Counted from the stretch's first letter, positions 13,343 through 21,049 are shown. The stretch: 25,194 bases of DNA from an uncultured Collinsella sp. (GCA_900752545.1 CAADVS010000014.1:1-25194), one strand, 5' to 3'. Notes: generated by a model not told the origin, from the sequence alone. Made by a program: numbers and translations.

Positions 13343-14794
13343 ATGGCGGACAAGAACGCAGAGGTTGCAGTCGAGGATAACGGCGGCATGAAGAAAACGC
13401 TCTCGCTCTGGAACTTCTTCACCATCGGTTTCGGTGCCATCATCGGTACCGGTTGGGTTCTGCAGGTCGGCGACTGGATGGTCGTGGGCGGCGGTCCCGT
13501 TCCCGCTATGATCGCATTCCTCTTGGGTGCAATCTTCCTCGTGCCCGTCGGAGCTGTTTTCGGTGAGCTCACGGCTGCTATCCCCATCTCGGGCGGCATC
13601 GTCGAGTATGTCGATCGTAGCTTTGGCCGTACGCTGAGCTACATCACCGGATGGCTTTTGGCCCTGGGCAACGGCATCCTGTGCCCGTGGGAGGCCATTG
13701 CCATTTCGACCCTCGTGTCCGAGATGTTCGGTAGCCTGCCCGGTCTTGAGTGGCTGCGCGCCGTCAAGCTCTACACCATCCTGGGGGCCGACGTTTACCT
13801 GTTCCCGACGCTGATCGCGCTCGGCTTTGCAGTCTACGTCATCTTCCTCAACTTCCGCGGTGCCAGCTCGGCCGCCAAGCTCCAGGCCTTCCTGACCAAG
13901 GCCCTGCTCTGCGGCATGCTGCTCGCCATGGGCGTCTCGCTGTTCACCGGCTCGCCGGACAACGCCATGCCCGTGTTCTCCCAGGTCGCCGGCGCTGGCG
14001 GCGGCAAGGCCGCTACCGAGAGCACCAGCCTGTTCGCCGGCATCGTGTCGGTCCTGGTTCTGACTCCGTTCTTCTACGCCGGTTTCGACACCATTCCTCA
14101 GCAGGCTGAGGAAGCAGCCGAGGGCCTCAACTGGAACAAGTTCGGCAAGATCATCTCCCTGGCCCTGCTGGCCGCTGGCGGCTTCTACATGGTCTGCATC
14201 TACTCGTTCGGCACCATCCTCGACTGGCATGAGTTTGTTAAGAGCCCGGTTCCCGCGCTTGCCTGCCTCAAGGGCATCAACATGCTTCTGTACCTGGCCA
14301 TGCTCGTCATCGCCACGCTTGGACCCATGGGTCCGATGAACTCCTTCTACGGCGCCACGAGCCGCATCATGCTCGCCATGGGCCGCAAGGGCCAGCTGCC
14401 CGAGCAGTTCGCCGAGGTCGACCCCAAGTCCGGCGCTCCCAAGCTCGCCTGCGTCGTTCTGGGCGTCATCACCGTCGTCGGTCCGTTCCTGGGCAAGAAC
14501 ATGCTCATCCCTCTGACCAACGTGTCGGCTCTCGCCTTCATCTTCTCCTGCGGCATGGTCGCCCTCGCTTGCCTGCGTATGCGCTTCACCGAGCCCGACC
14601 TGCCTCGTCCCTACGAGGTGCCCGGCGGCAAGTTTGGCATCTGCCTCGCCATCGCTGCCTGCGCCATCATCATCGGCCTGCTCGTGATTCCGTTCTCTCC
14701 CGCCTCCCTCAACATGGTGGAGTGGAGCATCGTGATCGGCTGGTTGGCTATTGGCCTGGCTCTCATGGCCTTCACCAATTCCCGCAAAAAGTAA
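13343..14794 (+). CDS. APC-superfamily amino acid permease
   Basis: Encodes 483 residues from ATG 13343, preceded by AAAGGAGG. An in-frame GTG at 13304 precedes the ribosome binding site and is rejected. A short cytoplasmic N-terminus is followed by the family signature in the first helix (FFTIGFGAIIGTGW), which forms the substrate site in APC transporters. About twelve hydrophobic segments follow, with charged loops such as YGATSRIMLAMGRKGQLPEQFAEVDPKSGAPK between helices 8 and 9, typical of the family. It imports amino acids or amines by cation symport or exchange; the substrate cannot be read from the sequence. The amidohydrolase 131 bases downstream and carbamate kinase upstream suggest a nitrogenous substrate. 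Codon bias matches nifJ and carbamate kinase. A 9-bp hairpin (14815-14843) follows the stop without a T-tract. Confidence 0.92.
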   Translation: MADKNAEVAVEDNGGMKKTLSLWNFFTIGFGAIIGTGWVLQVGDWMVVGGGPVPAMIAFLLGAIFLVPVGAVFGELTAAIPISGGIVEYVDRSFGRTLSYITGWLLALGNGILCPWEAIAISTLVSEMFGSLPGLEWLRAVKLYTILGADVYLFPTLIALGFAVYVIFLNFRGASSAAKLQAFLTKALLCGMLLAMGVSLFTGSPDNAMPVFSQVAGAGGGKAATESTSLFAGIVSVLVLTPFFYAGFDTIPQQAEEAAEGLNWNKFGKIISLALLAAGGFYMVCIYSFGTILDWHEFVKSPVPALACLKGINMLLYLAMLVIATLGPMGPMNSFYGATSRIMLAMGRKGQLPEQFAEVDPKSGAPKLACVVLGVITVVGPFLGKNMLIPLTNVSALAFIFSCGMVALACLRMRFTEPDLPRPYEVPGGKFGICLAIAACAIIIGLLVIPFSPASLNMVEWSIVIGWLAIGLALMAFTNSRKK

Positions 14795-14814
14795 CGCCGA
14801 GCCGGGGCGGATCA

Positions 14815-14843
14815 GGTGCGCGGGACCCTCTCTTCCGCGCACC
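14815..14843. other. Hairpin between permease and amidohydrolase genes
   Basis: GGTGCGCGG (14815-14823) pairs perfectly with CCGCGCACC (14835-14843). No T-run follows, so it may be an mRNA processing or stabilising element in a two-gene transcript rather than a full terminator. Confidence 0.4.
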
Positions 14844-14857
14844 GAACCCGGCACCAC

Positions 14858-14915
14858 TTGGGTAGCTTTGTGAGGCCTTAACCCAATACGGCCTCGCCCA
14901 CTATATGGATCCATA
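14858..14915 (+). promoter_or_regulatory. Competing hairpins and palindrome in the amidohydrolase leader
   Basis: TTGGGT (14858-14863) can pair with ACCCAA (14881-14886), while GAGGCC (14872-14877) can pair with GGCCTC (14890-14895). The pairings interleave, so they would be alternative or pseudoknotted. A perfect 12-bp palindrome TATGGATCCATA (14904-14915) directly precedes AAGGAGG. Function is unknown. Confidence 0.3.
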
Positions 14916-14925
14916 AGGAGGAACC

Positions 14926-16203
14926 ATGTCCACTAAGTATGCAATCGTTGGCGGCAAGCTCATCGACGGTACCGGCGCCGAGCCGGTCGAGAACTCCCTC
15001 GTTCTCGTCGACGACAACGGCAAGATCGAGTACGCCGGTGCCATGCAGGACCTTCCCGAGGGCGTTGAGGTCATCGACGCCGCCGGCAAGACCGTCCTTC
15101 CCGGCCTGATCGACACCCACCTGCACTTCTCGGGCAACTTGACCGACGATGACACCGACTGGGTCATGCAGCCGCTCCTCGAGAAGCAGGCCGTCGCCGT
15201 CAAGCAGGCCTACGACTGCCTCACCCACGGCCTCACCACCGTCTGCGAGATCGGCCGCTTTGGTATCCAGATCCGTGACTGCATCGACAAGGGCGTCTTC
15301 AAGGGCCCGCGCGTTCTGGCCACCGGCCTTGGCTTCTGCCGCGTTGCCGGCCACGGCGACTCCCACCACTGCAGCCAGGAGCTCAACAAGGAATCGCACC
15401 CCTGGGGCGATCAGGTCGACGGTCCTTGGGATCTGCGCAAGGCCGTCCGTCGTCGCCTGCGCGAGAACCCCGATGCCATCAAGATCTGGGCTACCGGTGG
15501 CGGCATCTGGCGCTGGGACTCCGGCCGCGACCAGCACTACTGCTCCGAGGAGATTCAGGCCGTGGTCGAAGAGGCCAAGATGGTCGGCATCCCCGTGTGG
15601 AGCCACTGCTACAACAACCACGCCGCTGCCTACGATTCCGTTCGCTTTGGCTGCGAGCAGCTGATTCACGGCTTCGATATCGATGAGCGTACCATGGACC
15701 TCATGGCCGAGCAGGGCACCTTCTTCACCCCGACGATCGCCTTCCTGCCCACCTGGTACGCCACCTATCCGCCCGTCTACGTCCCCGAGCTGCACGACAA
15801 GTACGAGGGCACCCTGGTCGAGAAGGAGCTGCAGCGCAACTACGACTGCCTGCGCGAGGCCAAGAAGCGCGGCGTCGTCATGACGATCGGCTCCGACTCC
15901 TTCTCCTTCGTCACCCCGTACGGCACCTGCTCCATCGAGGAGATGTACGAGTTCGTCGACAAGATCGGCTTCACCCCGGTCGAGACCATCACCTGTGCCA
16001 CCCTCAACGGTGCCAAGATGTGCCACATCGAGGACGAGACCGGTTCCATCGAGGCCGGCAAGTGCGCCGACCTGCTGGTCGTCAACGGTGACGTCGCCGC
16101 CGACATCCACGTGCTCAACACCGACAACATGGACGTCATCATGAAGGACGGCTGGATTGTCGAGGGCGGCACCTTCGGCGAGGCAAACAAGTACAGCGCC
16201 TAA
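14926..16203 (+). CDS. Metal-dependent amidohydrolase
   Basis: Encodes 425 residues; the start is supported by AAGGAGG at 14915-14921. It belongs to the amidohydrolase superfamily, close in style to imidazolonepropionase/prolidase-like (cd01299-type) enzymes. The N-terminal small beta domain (IVGGKLIDGTG) leads to LPGLIDTHLHF with metal ligands H65 and H67. The likely carboxylated lysine is K186 in IKIWATGGG, further ligands are H227 (WSHCYN) and H248 (IHGF), and the catalytic Asp is D324 in IGSDSF. The C-terminus returns to the beta domain (GSIEAGKCADLLVVNGD). The full ligand set predicts an active binuclear hydrolase cleaving an amide, peptide or ring C-N bond in the cytoplasm. The substrate is not identifiable; dipeptides or hydantoin-like compounds are possible. 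It is probably co-transcribed or co-regulated with the permease, which would import the substrate. Confidence 0.92.
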   Translation: MSTKYAIVGGKLIDGTGAEPVENSLVLVDDNGKIEYAGAMQDLPEGVEVIDAAGKTVLPGLIDTHLHFSGNLTDDDTDWVMQPLLEKQAVAVKQAYDCLTHGLTTVCEIGRFGIQIRDCIDKGVFKGPRVLATGLGFCRVAGHGDSHHCSQELNKESHPWGDQVDGPWDLRKAVRRRLRENPDAIKIWATGGGIWRWDSGRDQHYCSEEIQAVVEEAKMVGIPVWSHCYNNHAAAYDSVRFGCEQLIHGFDIDERTMDLMAEQGTFFTPTIAFLPTWYATYPPVYVPELHDKYEGTLVEKELQRNYDCLREAKKRGVVMTIGSDSFSFVTPYGTCSIEEMYEFVDKIGFTPVETITCATLNGAKMCHIEDETGSIEAGKCADLLVVNGDVAADIHVLNTDNMDVIMKDGWIVEGGTFGEANKYSA

Positions 16204-16244
16204 GCTACCGTTCATCGATGGCTTGATGTAAAACACAGTATTTG

Positions 16245-16259
16245 ATTGCATAATGCAAT
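16245..16259 (+). promoter_or_regulatory. Palindrome over the -10 region of the first LytS/LytTR operon
   Basis: ATTGCAT-A-ATGCAAT is a perfect 7-bp inverted repeat. It contains CATAAT (16249-16254), a plausible -10 box, and TTGCATAAT (16246-16254), which also occurs at 1155-1163 and 10599-10607. A repressor bound here would cover the promoter. Confidence 0.45.
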
Positions 16260-16261
16260 GG

Positions 16262-16288
16262 AGAGGGTCGCTTGCGGCCCTCTTTATT
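16262..16288 (+). terminator. Hairpin after the amidohydrolase / in the LytS leader
   Basis: AGAGGG (16262-16267) pairs with CCCTCT (16278-16283) and continues inward through T-G, C-G and G-C pairs, followed by TTTATT. It can terminate amidohydrolase transcription, and it also lies just after the likely start of the next operon's transcript. Confidence 0.55.
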
Positions 16289-16321
16289 GCTATGGGGTGC
16301 GTCGGTAAGAAGGAGATGACG

Positions 16322-17707
16322 GTGGATCTCAATAGGCTGATTCTGGGCAAGAGCTACAACTCTACCAAGGTCTTTCGTACCGCTCAGCATGTGGTTCAAG
16401 CCATTTTGCTCGGTATTGTCGTTCCGCTGCTTATCCTGCTGCTCATCTGGGATCTAACCGATAATCCCAATCCCGTTCCGGCCGTTGTCGTCATTGCCGG
16501 CTTGGTCATGCTGTGCTTCTTCTTCTCGTACGTCTTTGTCGTTCCCGACGACCTCACATCGAGCGCAACCGACCGCACGCTCGCCATCGCTTCAAAAATA
16601 TTCGCCTACACGTCGCGCGGCCTTACGCCCGAAGCTGCCCTGGGCGCCTCTAAGATCATCCTGTCCGAAACTATCGCCTCTGCCATCTGCTTTACCGACG
16701 GCAAGCAGGTGTTGGCAAGCTGGGGCGAGGACTCGGCAAAATGCCCCGCGGGCACCCCGGTGGTGCTGCGGACTACGCTCAACGTGATCAACAGCGGTGA
16801 GCAAAGCGTGTTCTCGCGCGATGCCTCGACCGAGACAGGTGGCTACTTTCCGCGCCTGCGCGCCGGTATTGTCGCACCGCTTACCGTGCGCGGGCATTGC
16901 GTGGGCACGCTCGAGCTGTATTATCCCCGTCTGAGCAGCATCGATATGCGCCAGACGGCGCTTGCCTCGGGCTTTGCCGACCTCATTTCCACGCAGCTTG
17001 CGAGCTTTGAGCTCGAGCGCCAGGACGAGCTTACGGCCCGCGTGGAGCTGCGCGCCTTGCAATCGCAGGTCGATCCTCATTTTCTGTTTAACACCATCAG
17101 CACCATCGTGTCGCTCGTTCGAACCGAGCCCGACAAGGCTCGATCGCTGCTGATCGACTTCTCCAATTACTATCGTCAGACGCTTTCTGATTCCGATACG
17201 CTCACCACGCTCGAGCACGAGGTGGAACAGGGTACTCGTTATATCAATCTTATGCAGGCCCGGTATGGCGACGGCCGTTTGCGCGTCTCGGTCGATATCG
17301 ACTTTGAGGTGCGCGATTGCATGGTGCCGCCGTTTATCTTGCAGCCGTTGCTCGAAAACTGCATCAAACACGCGCAGCGCGAGACCGAGCCGCTTTCTAT
17401 TCGTGTTAGGGCTTTCGAGACCGATGACGGTTTGGAGATCATCGTCGAGGACGATGGCATCGGTATGAGCGAAGAGGTCTGCGCGCATCTGTTTGAGCAG
17501 CATCGCCTGGAGGAGCCCGAGAGCATTACCGCCGACGGCTCCATCAAACGAGGCTGCGGCTTGGCGCTCTTCAACGTGCTTCAGCGCATCCATTTCTTTT
17601 ACGGAGAAGATTCTGGCATGCGCGTGAAGTCCCAGGAGGGCGTTGGCACGCAGGTCATCGTCGAGCTGAACGGCGAGCCGCATGAGCCGGCGCCGTTGAC
17701 GGCGTAG
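16322..17707 (+). CDS. LytS-type sensor histidine kinase (first pair)
   Basis: From GTG 16322, which has AAGGAG six bases upstream, it has 461 residues. ATG 16316 abuts the ribosome binding site, and ATG 16253 lies upstream of the hairpin, so both are less likely. Two hydrophobic segments (about 23-43 and 52-73) leave almost no external loop. A GAF-like domain follows (about 90-235), then the LytS-family His_kinase region with VDPHFLFNTIS and phospho-acceptor H253. The ATPase domain has QPLLENCIKHA (341-351), DDGIGM (377-382) and GCGLALFNVL. It should phosphorylate the LytTR regulator encoded 38 bases downstream. The signal is probably cytoplasmic or membrane-derived, given the short N-terminus and the GAF-like domain. 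It lacks the 5TM-LYT sensor of classical LytS/BtsS. It is clearly paralogous to the kinase at 22234-23577. Confidence 0.92.
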   Translation: MDLNRLILGKSYNSTKVFRTAQHVVQAILLGIVVPLLILLLIWDLTDNPNPVPAVVVIAGLVMLCFFFSYVFVVPDDLTSSATDRTLAIASKIFAYTSRGLTPEAALGASKIILSETIASAICFTDGKQVLASWGEDSAKCPAGTPVVLRTTLNVINSGEQSVFSRDASTETGGYFPRLRAGIVAPLTVRGHCVGTLELYYPRLSSIDMRQTALASGFADLISTQLASFELERQDELTARVELRALQSQVDPHFLFNTISTIVSLVRTEPDKARSLLIDFSNYYRQTLSDSDTLTTLEHEVEQGTRYINLMQARYGDGRLRVSVDIDFEVRDCMVPPFILQPLLENCIKHAQRETEPLSIRVRAFETDDGLEIIVEDDGIGMSEEVCAHLFEQHRLEEPESITADGSIKRGCGLALFNVLQRIHFFYGEDSGMRVKSQEGVGTQVIVELNGEPHEPAPLTA

Positions 17708-17745
17708 CACGCGGTTGGATTGAGAGAAAAAGAGGGGAAGCACAT

Positions 17746-18480
17746 ATGTCCGAAGGCTGGAACATCTTGGTGGTTGATGACGAGCCTCCCATTAGGGCTG
17801 AGCTACGCTATCTGTTGGAAAAGGATGCGCGTGTGGGTCAGATTGCCGAGGCGGGCAATGTCACCGAAGCCGTGGAGTCGATTCTGTCGAACAAGCCCGA
17901 CGTGCTGTTTTTAGACATTACCATGCCCGGTCGCTCGGGAATTGAGCTTGCCGAGACGCTGCAGAACCTAAAGACGCCGCCGGTGGTTGTGTTTGTGACA
18001 GCGTTTGCCGAATTTGCCGCCGATGCGTATAACCTCGATGCGGTCGACTATGTCGTCAAGCCGGTCGAGGACGCACGCCTGTCAAAGGCACTCGACAAGA
18101 TCGAGGCAGCCTTGGGTGCCCGTCGTGTTATCCATGCTCCGCGCCAACCTTTGCGTCTGACGGTGGACCGCGGGGGCAAAAAGGTGTTCATTCCCGCCGC
18201 AGACGTCTGCTACTTTGAGGCGCGCGCCGATTTTTGCAACGCCATCTGCGCCGAGGGAACGTACCTGATCAATGAGTCGATCTCTTCGCTCGAGCGTCGC
18301 TTGGACTCCGAGGGCTTTATTCGCGTTCATCGCAGCTACCTGGTCAATTTGGAAGACGTGCACAATGTTGAGATTGGCTCCACGGGGTTGATGGAGCTCA
18401 GGCTCGACCGCGTGAACTCGACGGTACCGGTGTCCCGTCGTCGTGCCGCCGAGGTCAAGTCGCACCTGGGGCTTGCGTAG
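17746..18480 (+). CDS. LytTR-family response regulator (first pair)
   Basis: Encodes 244 residues with GAGGGG ahead of the ATG. The receiver domain (about 6-120) has the acidic pair D11/D12, phospho-acceptor D57 in LFLDITMPG, T85 in VFVTAF and K105 in VKPVEDA. The LytTR DNA-binding domain (about 137-240) shows KKVFIPAADVCYFEA, FIRVHRSYLVNLEDV and the typical VPVSRRRA near the end. LytTR regulators bind pairs of short imperfect direct repeats and usually activate a few nearby or envelope-related genes. The gene forms an operon with the upstream kinase (38-base gap). Candidate targets are the adjacent phospholipase-like and MFS genes, which is inference from position. It is highly similar to the regulator at 23650-24366 along the whole length. 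Confidence 0.93.
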   Translation: MSEGWNILVVDDEPPIRAELRYLLEKDARVGQIAEAGNVTEAVESILSNKPDVLFLDITMPGRSGIELAETLQNLKTPPVVVFVTAFAEFAADAYNLDAVDYVVKPVEDARLSKALDKIEAALGARRVIHAPRQPLRLTVDRGGKKVFIPAADVCYFEARADFCNAICAEGTYLINESISSLERRLDSEGFIRVHRSYLVNLEDVHNVEIGSTGLMELRLDRVNSTVPVSRRRAAEVKSHLGLA

Positions 18481-18528
18481 ACGGTCTGCATGCCGTCGTT
18501 TACCATCGCAGGTTTGGCATGGGCGCGC

Positions 18529-18540
18529 GGTGGGCATAAT
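18529..18540 (+). promoter_or_regulatory. Promoter candidate for the phospholipase C-like gene
   Basis: GGTGGGCATAAT places a CATAAT -10 after a GTGGG run. TTGGCA fifteen bases before the hexamer is a possible -35. The start codon is 33 bases downstream. Confidence 0.4.
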
Positions 18541-18572
18541 GGGTGGCATCGAATGAAATCGAAAGGATCATT

Positions 18573-19517
18573 ATGCCCGCGCTTATCACCCATCATCTGT
18601 TTGGCGAGGAAAGCATCGACCGTCTTCCGCAGGGCGTCATCACGTCCGATGAAGAGCGCATTGCCTTTATCTTGGGCAACCAAGGCCCCGACCCGTTCTT
18701 CTTTCACATTCTGACACCGCGTGTTTCCGACTGCACGCTGCTGGCGCAGGTCATGCATCGGTCGCGCATGTCTCGCCAGTTCGCGTGCCTGCGCGACGGC
18801 GTGTCGCATCTGCTGCCGCGCGACGCCAGCTTGGGTCGTGCCTTTGCGCTGGGCCTGCTGTCTCATTACGTGCTCGACCGCAACGCCCACCCCTTTGTCT
18901 ATGAGCAGCAGTTTGGCATCGTGGAGTCCGATTCAGAGCTTGAGGATTCGAGCAGTCAGGTCCATGCTGTGATCGAGAGCGACCTGGATGTACTGATGCT
19001 GCAGCTTAAACGCGATGGCGCTACGGTCGACGATTACCCGCCGGCGGGCGAGATCGTCACCACCGATCGCATCAATCGCGTGGCCGGCGTGCTGATGAGC
19101 TATGTTGCCGGACGCGTGTACGGCATTGACATTCCGGCGGGGGAGTACGGTGCTGCCGTTGCCAATATGCAGCGACTTTACCGCGCGATTGAGCCGGCCG
19201 GCTCCGCAAAGACGCGCGCGATCTCGCTGGTTGAGGGCTTGGTGCACGATTACTCGCTGCTCGACGGCCTTGCTCATCGCGTGACGACGGAGTTGCCCGA
19301 GCGCACCGGTAACCTGGGCCATCTGACATGGAAGAATCCCTTTACCGACGAGGCCTCGAACGAGAGTTTCCCCGAGGTCTTTGATCGCGCGCTGGGCGAT
19401 TACGAGTGCACGGTCGCACGTTTTATCGAGACCGGTGACATGGATGCCGTGACCAGTCACGTCAACTACAGCGGTCGCGTGCTCAATGCCGATGAGGAGT
19501 TCGACCGCGAGGAATAG
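18573..19517 (+). CDS. Zinc-dependent phospholipase C-like protein
   Basis: From ATG 18573 (AAAGGA upstream) it has 314 residues; the in-frame ATG at 18543 precedes the ribosome binding site. The N-terminus MPALITHHLFGE is characteristic of the bacterial zinc-dependent phospholipase C / S1-P1 nuclease-like family (PF00882). Probable metal ligands are H7, D40 (GNQGPDPFFF), H98 and D102 and H106 (LLSHYVLDRNAHPFVY), and H131 and E135 (HAVIESD). There is no signal peptide, so it acts in the cytoplasm or leaves by another route; that differs from secreted clostridial toxins and argues against a virulence role. The substrate is unproven; a phosphoester is expected. It lies between the first LytS/LytTR operon and the MFS gene and has its own promoter candidate. 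Confidence 0.82.
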   Translation: MPALITHHLFGEESIDRLPQGVITSDEERIAFILGNQGPDPFFFHILTPRVSDCTLLAQVMHRSRMSRQFACLRDGVSHLLPRDASLGRAFALGLLSHYVLDRNAHPFVYEQQFGIVESDSELEDSSSQVHAVIESDLDVLMLQLKRDGATVDDYPPAGEIVTTDRINRVAGVLMSYVAGRVYGIDIPAGEYGAAVANMQRLYRAIEPAGSAKTRAISLVEGLVHDYSLLDGLAHRVTTELPERTGNLGHLTWKNPFTDEASNESFPEVFDRALGDYECTVARFIETGDMDAVTSHVNYSGRVLNADEEFDREE

Positions 19518-19558
19518 GGCCCGTGCGTGCCCCTTTGCCGAATCCTTACCGGCGGTTC

Positions 19559-19577
19559 TGGACAATTGGGGTACGAT
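19559..19577 (+). promoter_or_regulatory. Promoter candidate for the MFS transporter gene
   Basis: TGGACAATTGGGGTACGAT contains TACGAT (19572-19577) after a GGGG run, 41 bases ahead of the start codon. It matches the GGGG + TA-box pattern seen elsewhere in the window. Confidence 0.45.
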
Positions 19578-19618
19578 GAACTAACTGCATATCGGGCGAA
19601 TACGAAGGGTCCCTGTCC

Positions 19619-20878
19619 ATGAAATACACCAAGCTCGAGCGTAACTGGGTTATGTATGATGTGGGCAATTCGGCCCTCGTGCTGCTCAATACCTCGGTGG
19701 TGCCCATTTACTTTAACGCCATCAATACCGGCGCTTCCTCGGCCGACCTGGTGGTCGCCTGGGGCAATGCACAGACGATCGCCTCGCTGGTCATCGCCAT
19801 GCTCATGCCCATTCTGGGCGCACTTGCCGACTACGCTGGCAACAAAATCAAGTTCTTCTTGGGCTTTTTCCTCACGGGCCTGGTTCTTTGCCTGGCGCAG
19901 GCTATCCCAATGTCCGCCATGGCATTTTTGACCGTGTACGTGCTGTGCACCATCGGCCTTAACTCTTCTATGACGTTCTACGACGCCATGCTGCCCGACG
20001 TTACCACCGACGAGCGCATGGACGCCGTGTCCAGCTCGGGTTATGCCTGGGGCTACATCGGTTCCACCGTGCCGTTCGTCATCTGCCTGGCGCTCATCAT
20101 GGGTGGCCCCGCTCTTGGCGTCCCCACCATGCTGGCAACGCGTCTGTCTTTTATCATCACTGGTGCCTGGTGGCTCATCTTTACCCTGCCGCTCATTCAC
20201 ACCTATAAGCAAAAGTATGGTCGCGAGCGCGGTCCCGAGGACACCATCGGCCACATCGTTGGCGGTGTGTTCTCCGAGGTCGGACACACCATGCGCGAGA
20301 TCGCCCACAACAAGACCGTGCTGGTCTACATGATTGCGTTCTTCTTCTATATCGATGGCGTCCACACGGTCATTTCCATGGCTACCAGCTACGGCTCGGC
20401 TTTGGGCATCGATTCGACCCAGCTGGTACTGGCGCTGCTCGTCACGCAGTTCGTGGCCTTTCCGTCCGCCATCATCTACGGCAAGCTCGCCGGCCGCGTG
20501 GGCACGCTCAACATGATCTTGGTGGCAGTCGCCGCCTATATGGGCATTGTGCTGTTCGCCGCGTTCTTCCTAAAGACCGCCTTTGAGTTTTGGGTGCTTG
20601 CCATTATGGTCGGCCTGTTCCAGGGCGGCGTGCAGGCGCTCAGCCGTAGCTACTTTGGCCGCATTATCCCCAAGGAAAAATCCAACGAGTACTACGGCTT
20701 CTTTGACATCTTCGGTCGCTATGCAAGCGTCATGGGCACTTTCCTAGTGTCGGTCGTCACCTCGCTGACCGGCAACCCGTCGCTGGGCGTCCTTTCCATT
20801 GGCGTGCTGCTGATCGTTGGCTTTATGCTGCTGGTCCGCCTGTCCCGCATGACTCGGGCGGCAGAGCATGCCGCATAG
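19619..20878 (+). CDS. MFS transporter, Atg22/UMF1-like family
   Basis: Encodes 419 residues. The N-terminal WVMYDVGNSALVLLNTSVVP is the hallmark of the Atg22-like/UMF1 branch of the major facilitator superfamily. About twelve hydrophobic segments are visible, with a hydrophilic central loop (KQKYGRERGPEDTIGHIVG) between the two six-helix halves. The PLLGALADYAG-type loop after helix 2 appears as ILGALADYAGNKIK. The C-terminal half has GGVQALSRSYFGRIIPKEKSNEYYGFF, also well conserved in this family. In fungi Atg22 exports amino acids from the vacuole; the bacterial substrate is unknown. The start has a moderate AAGGGT ribosome binding site. The gene is flanked by the phospholipase-like gene and the glycosyltransferase operon, and has its own promoter candidate. 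Confidence 0.9.
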   Translation: MKYTKLERNWVMYDVGNSALVLLNTSVVPIYFNAINTGASSADLVVAWGNAQTIASLVIAMLMPILGALADYAGNKIKFFLGFFLTGLVLCLAQAIPMSAMAFLTVYVLCTIGLNSSMTFYDAMLPDVTTDERMDAVSSSGYAWGYIGSTVPFVICLALIMGGPALGVPTMLATRLSFIITGAWWLIFTLPLIHTYKQKYGRERGPEDTIGHIVGGVFSEVGHTMREIAHNKTVLVYMIAFFFYIDGVHTVISMATSYGSALGIDSTQLVLALLVTQFVAFPSAIIYGKLAGRVGTLNMILVAVAAYMGIVLFAAFFLKTAFEFWVLAIMVGLFQGGVQALSRSYFGRIIPKEKSNEYYGFFDIFGRYASVMGTFLVSVVTSLTGNPSLGVLSIGVLLIVGFMLLVRLSRMTRAAEHAA

Positions 20879-20934
20879 GAGCGAGCGGCTATTGTGCCTG
20901 TCCACGGTACTCTTTTGGGGTTATCCGCAATAAA

Positions 20935-20976
20935 CATTGCGACTTGCGAGCAATGATTTGCCCAAGTGGGTATGAT
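20935..20976 (+). promoter_or_regulatory. Promoter/operator candidate of the glycosyltransferase-LytS/LytTR operon
   Basis: TATGAT (20971-20976) follows GTGGG; TTGCGA lies 21 bases earlier, a long spacing. CATTGC (20935-20940) and GCAATG (20950-20955) form an inverted repeat spanning the -35 region, a possible activator or repressor site. Confidence 0.4.
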
Positions 20977-20993
20977 GGAATCAGCTAGGTCGC

Positions 20994-21028
20994 GGGGCGT
21001 CGCCTGTGTTTGGCGGCGTCCCGTTTTT
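20994..21028 (+). terminator. Intrinsic terminator in the leader of the glycosyltransferase operon
   Basis: GGGGCGTCGCC (20994-21004) pairs with GGCGGCGTCCC (21012-21022) over 11 bp, including two G-T wobbles, with loop TGTGTTT. GTTTTT follows. It lies between the TATGAT box and the ribosome binding site, so it acts as an attenuator unless the promoter is elsewhere. Confidence 0.65.
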
Positions 21029-21049
21029 GTGTTGCAGGGAGGGTAAGGC

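Noticed and set aside
13310..14914. Long minus-strand open frame opposite the permease gene
   Set aside because: The composition (Gly/Asp/Glu/His-rich, repetitive) is typical of an antisense shadow of a biased gene; the plus-strand frame has clear APC motifs.
14878..16350. Long minus-strand open frame opposite the amidohydrolase
   Set aside because: Same shadow effect; the plus strand encodes a complete metal-ligand set.
18573..19517. Secreted alpha-toxin-type phospholipase
   Set aside because: The metal-ligand pattern fits the broad zinc-dependent phospholipase C-like family, but there is no signal peptide and no C-terminal membrane-binding domain, so a toxin role is not supported.
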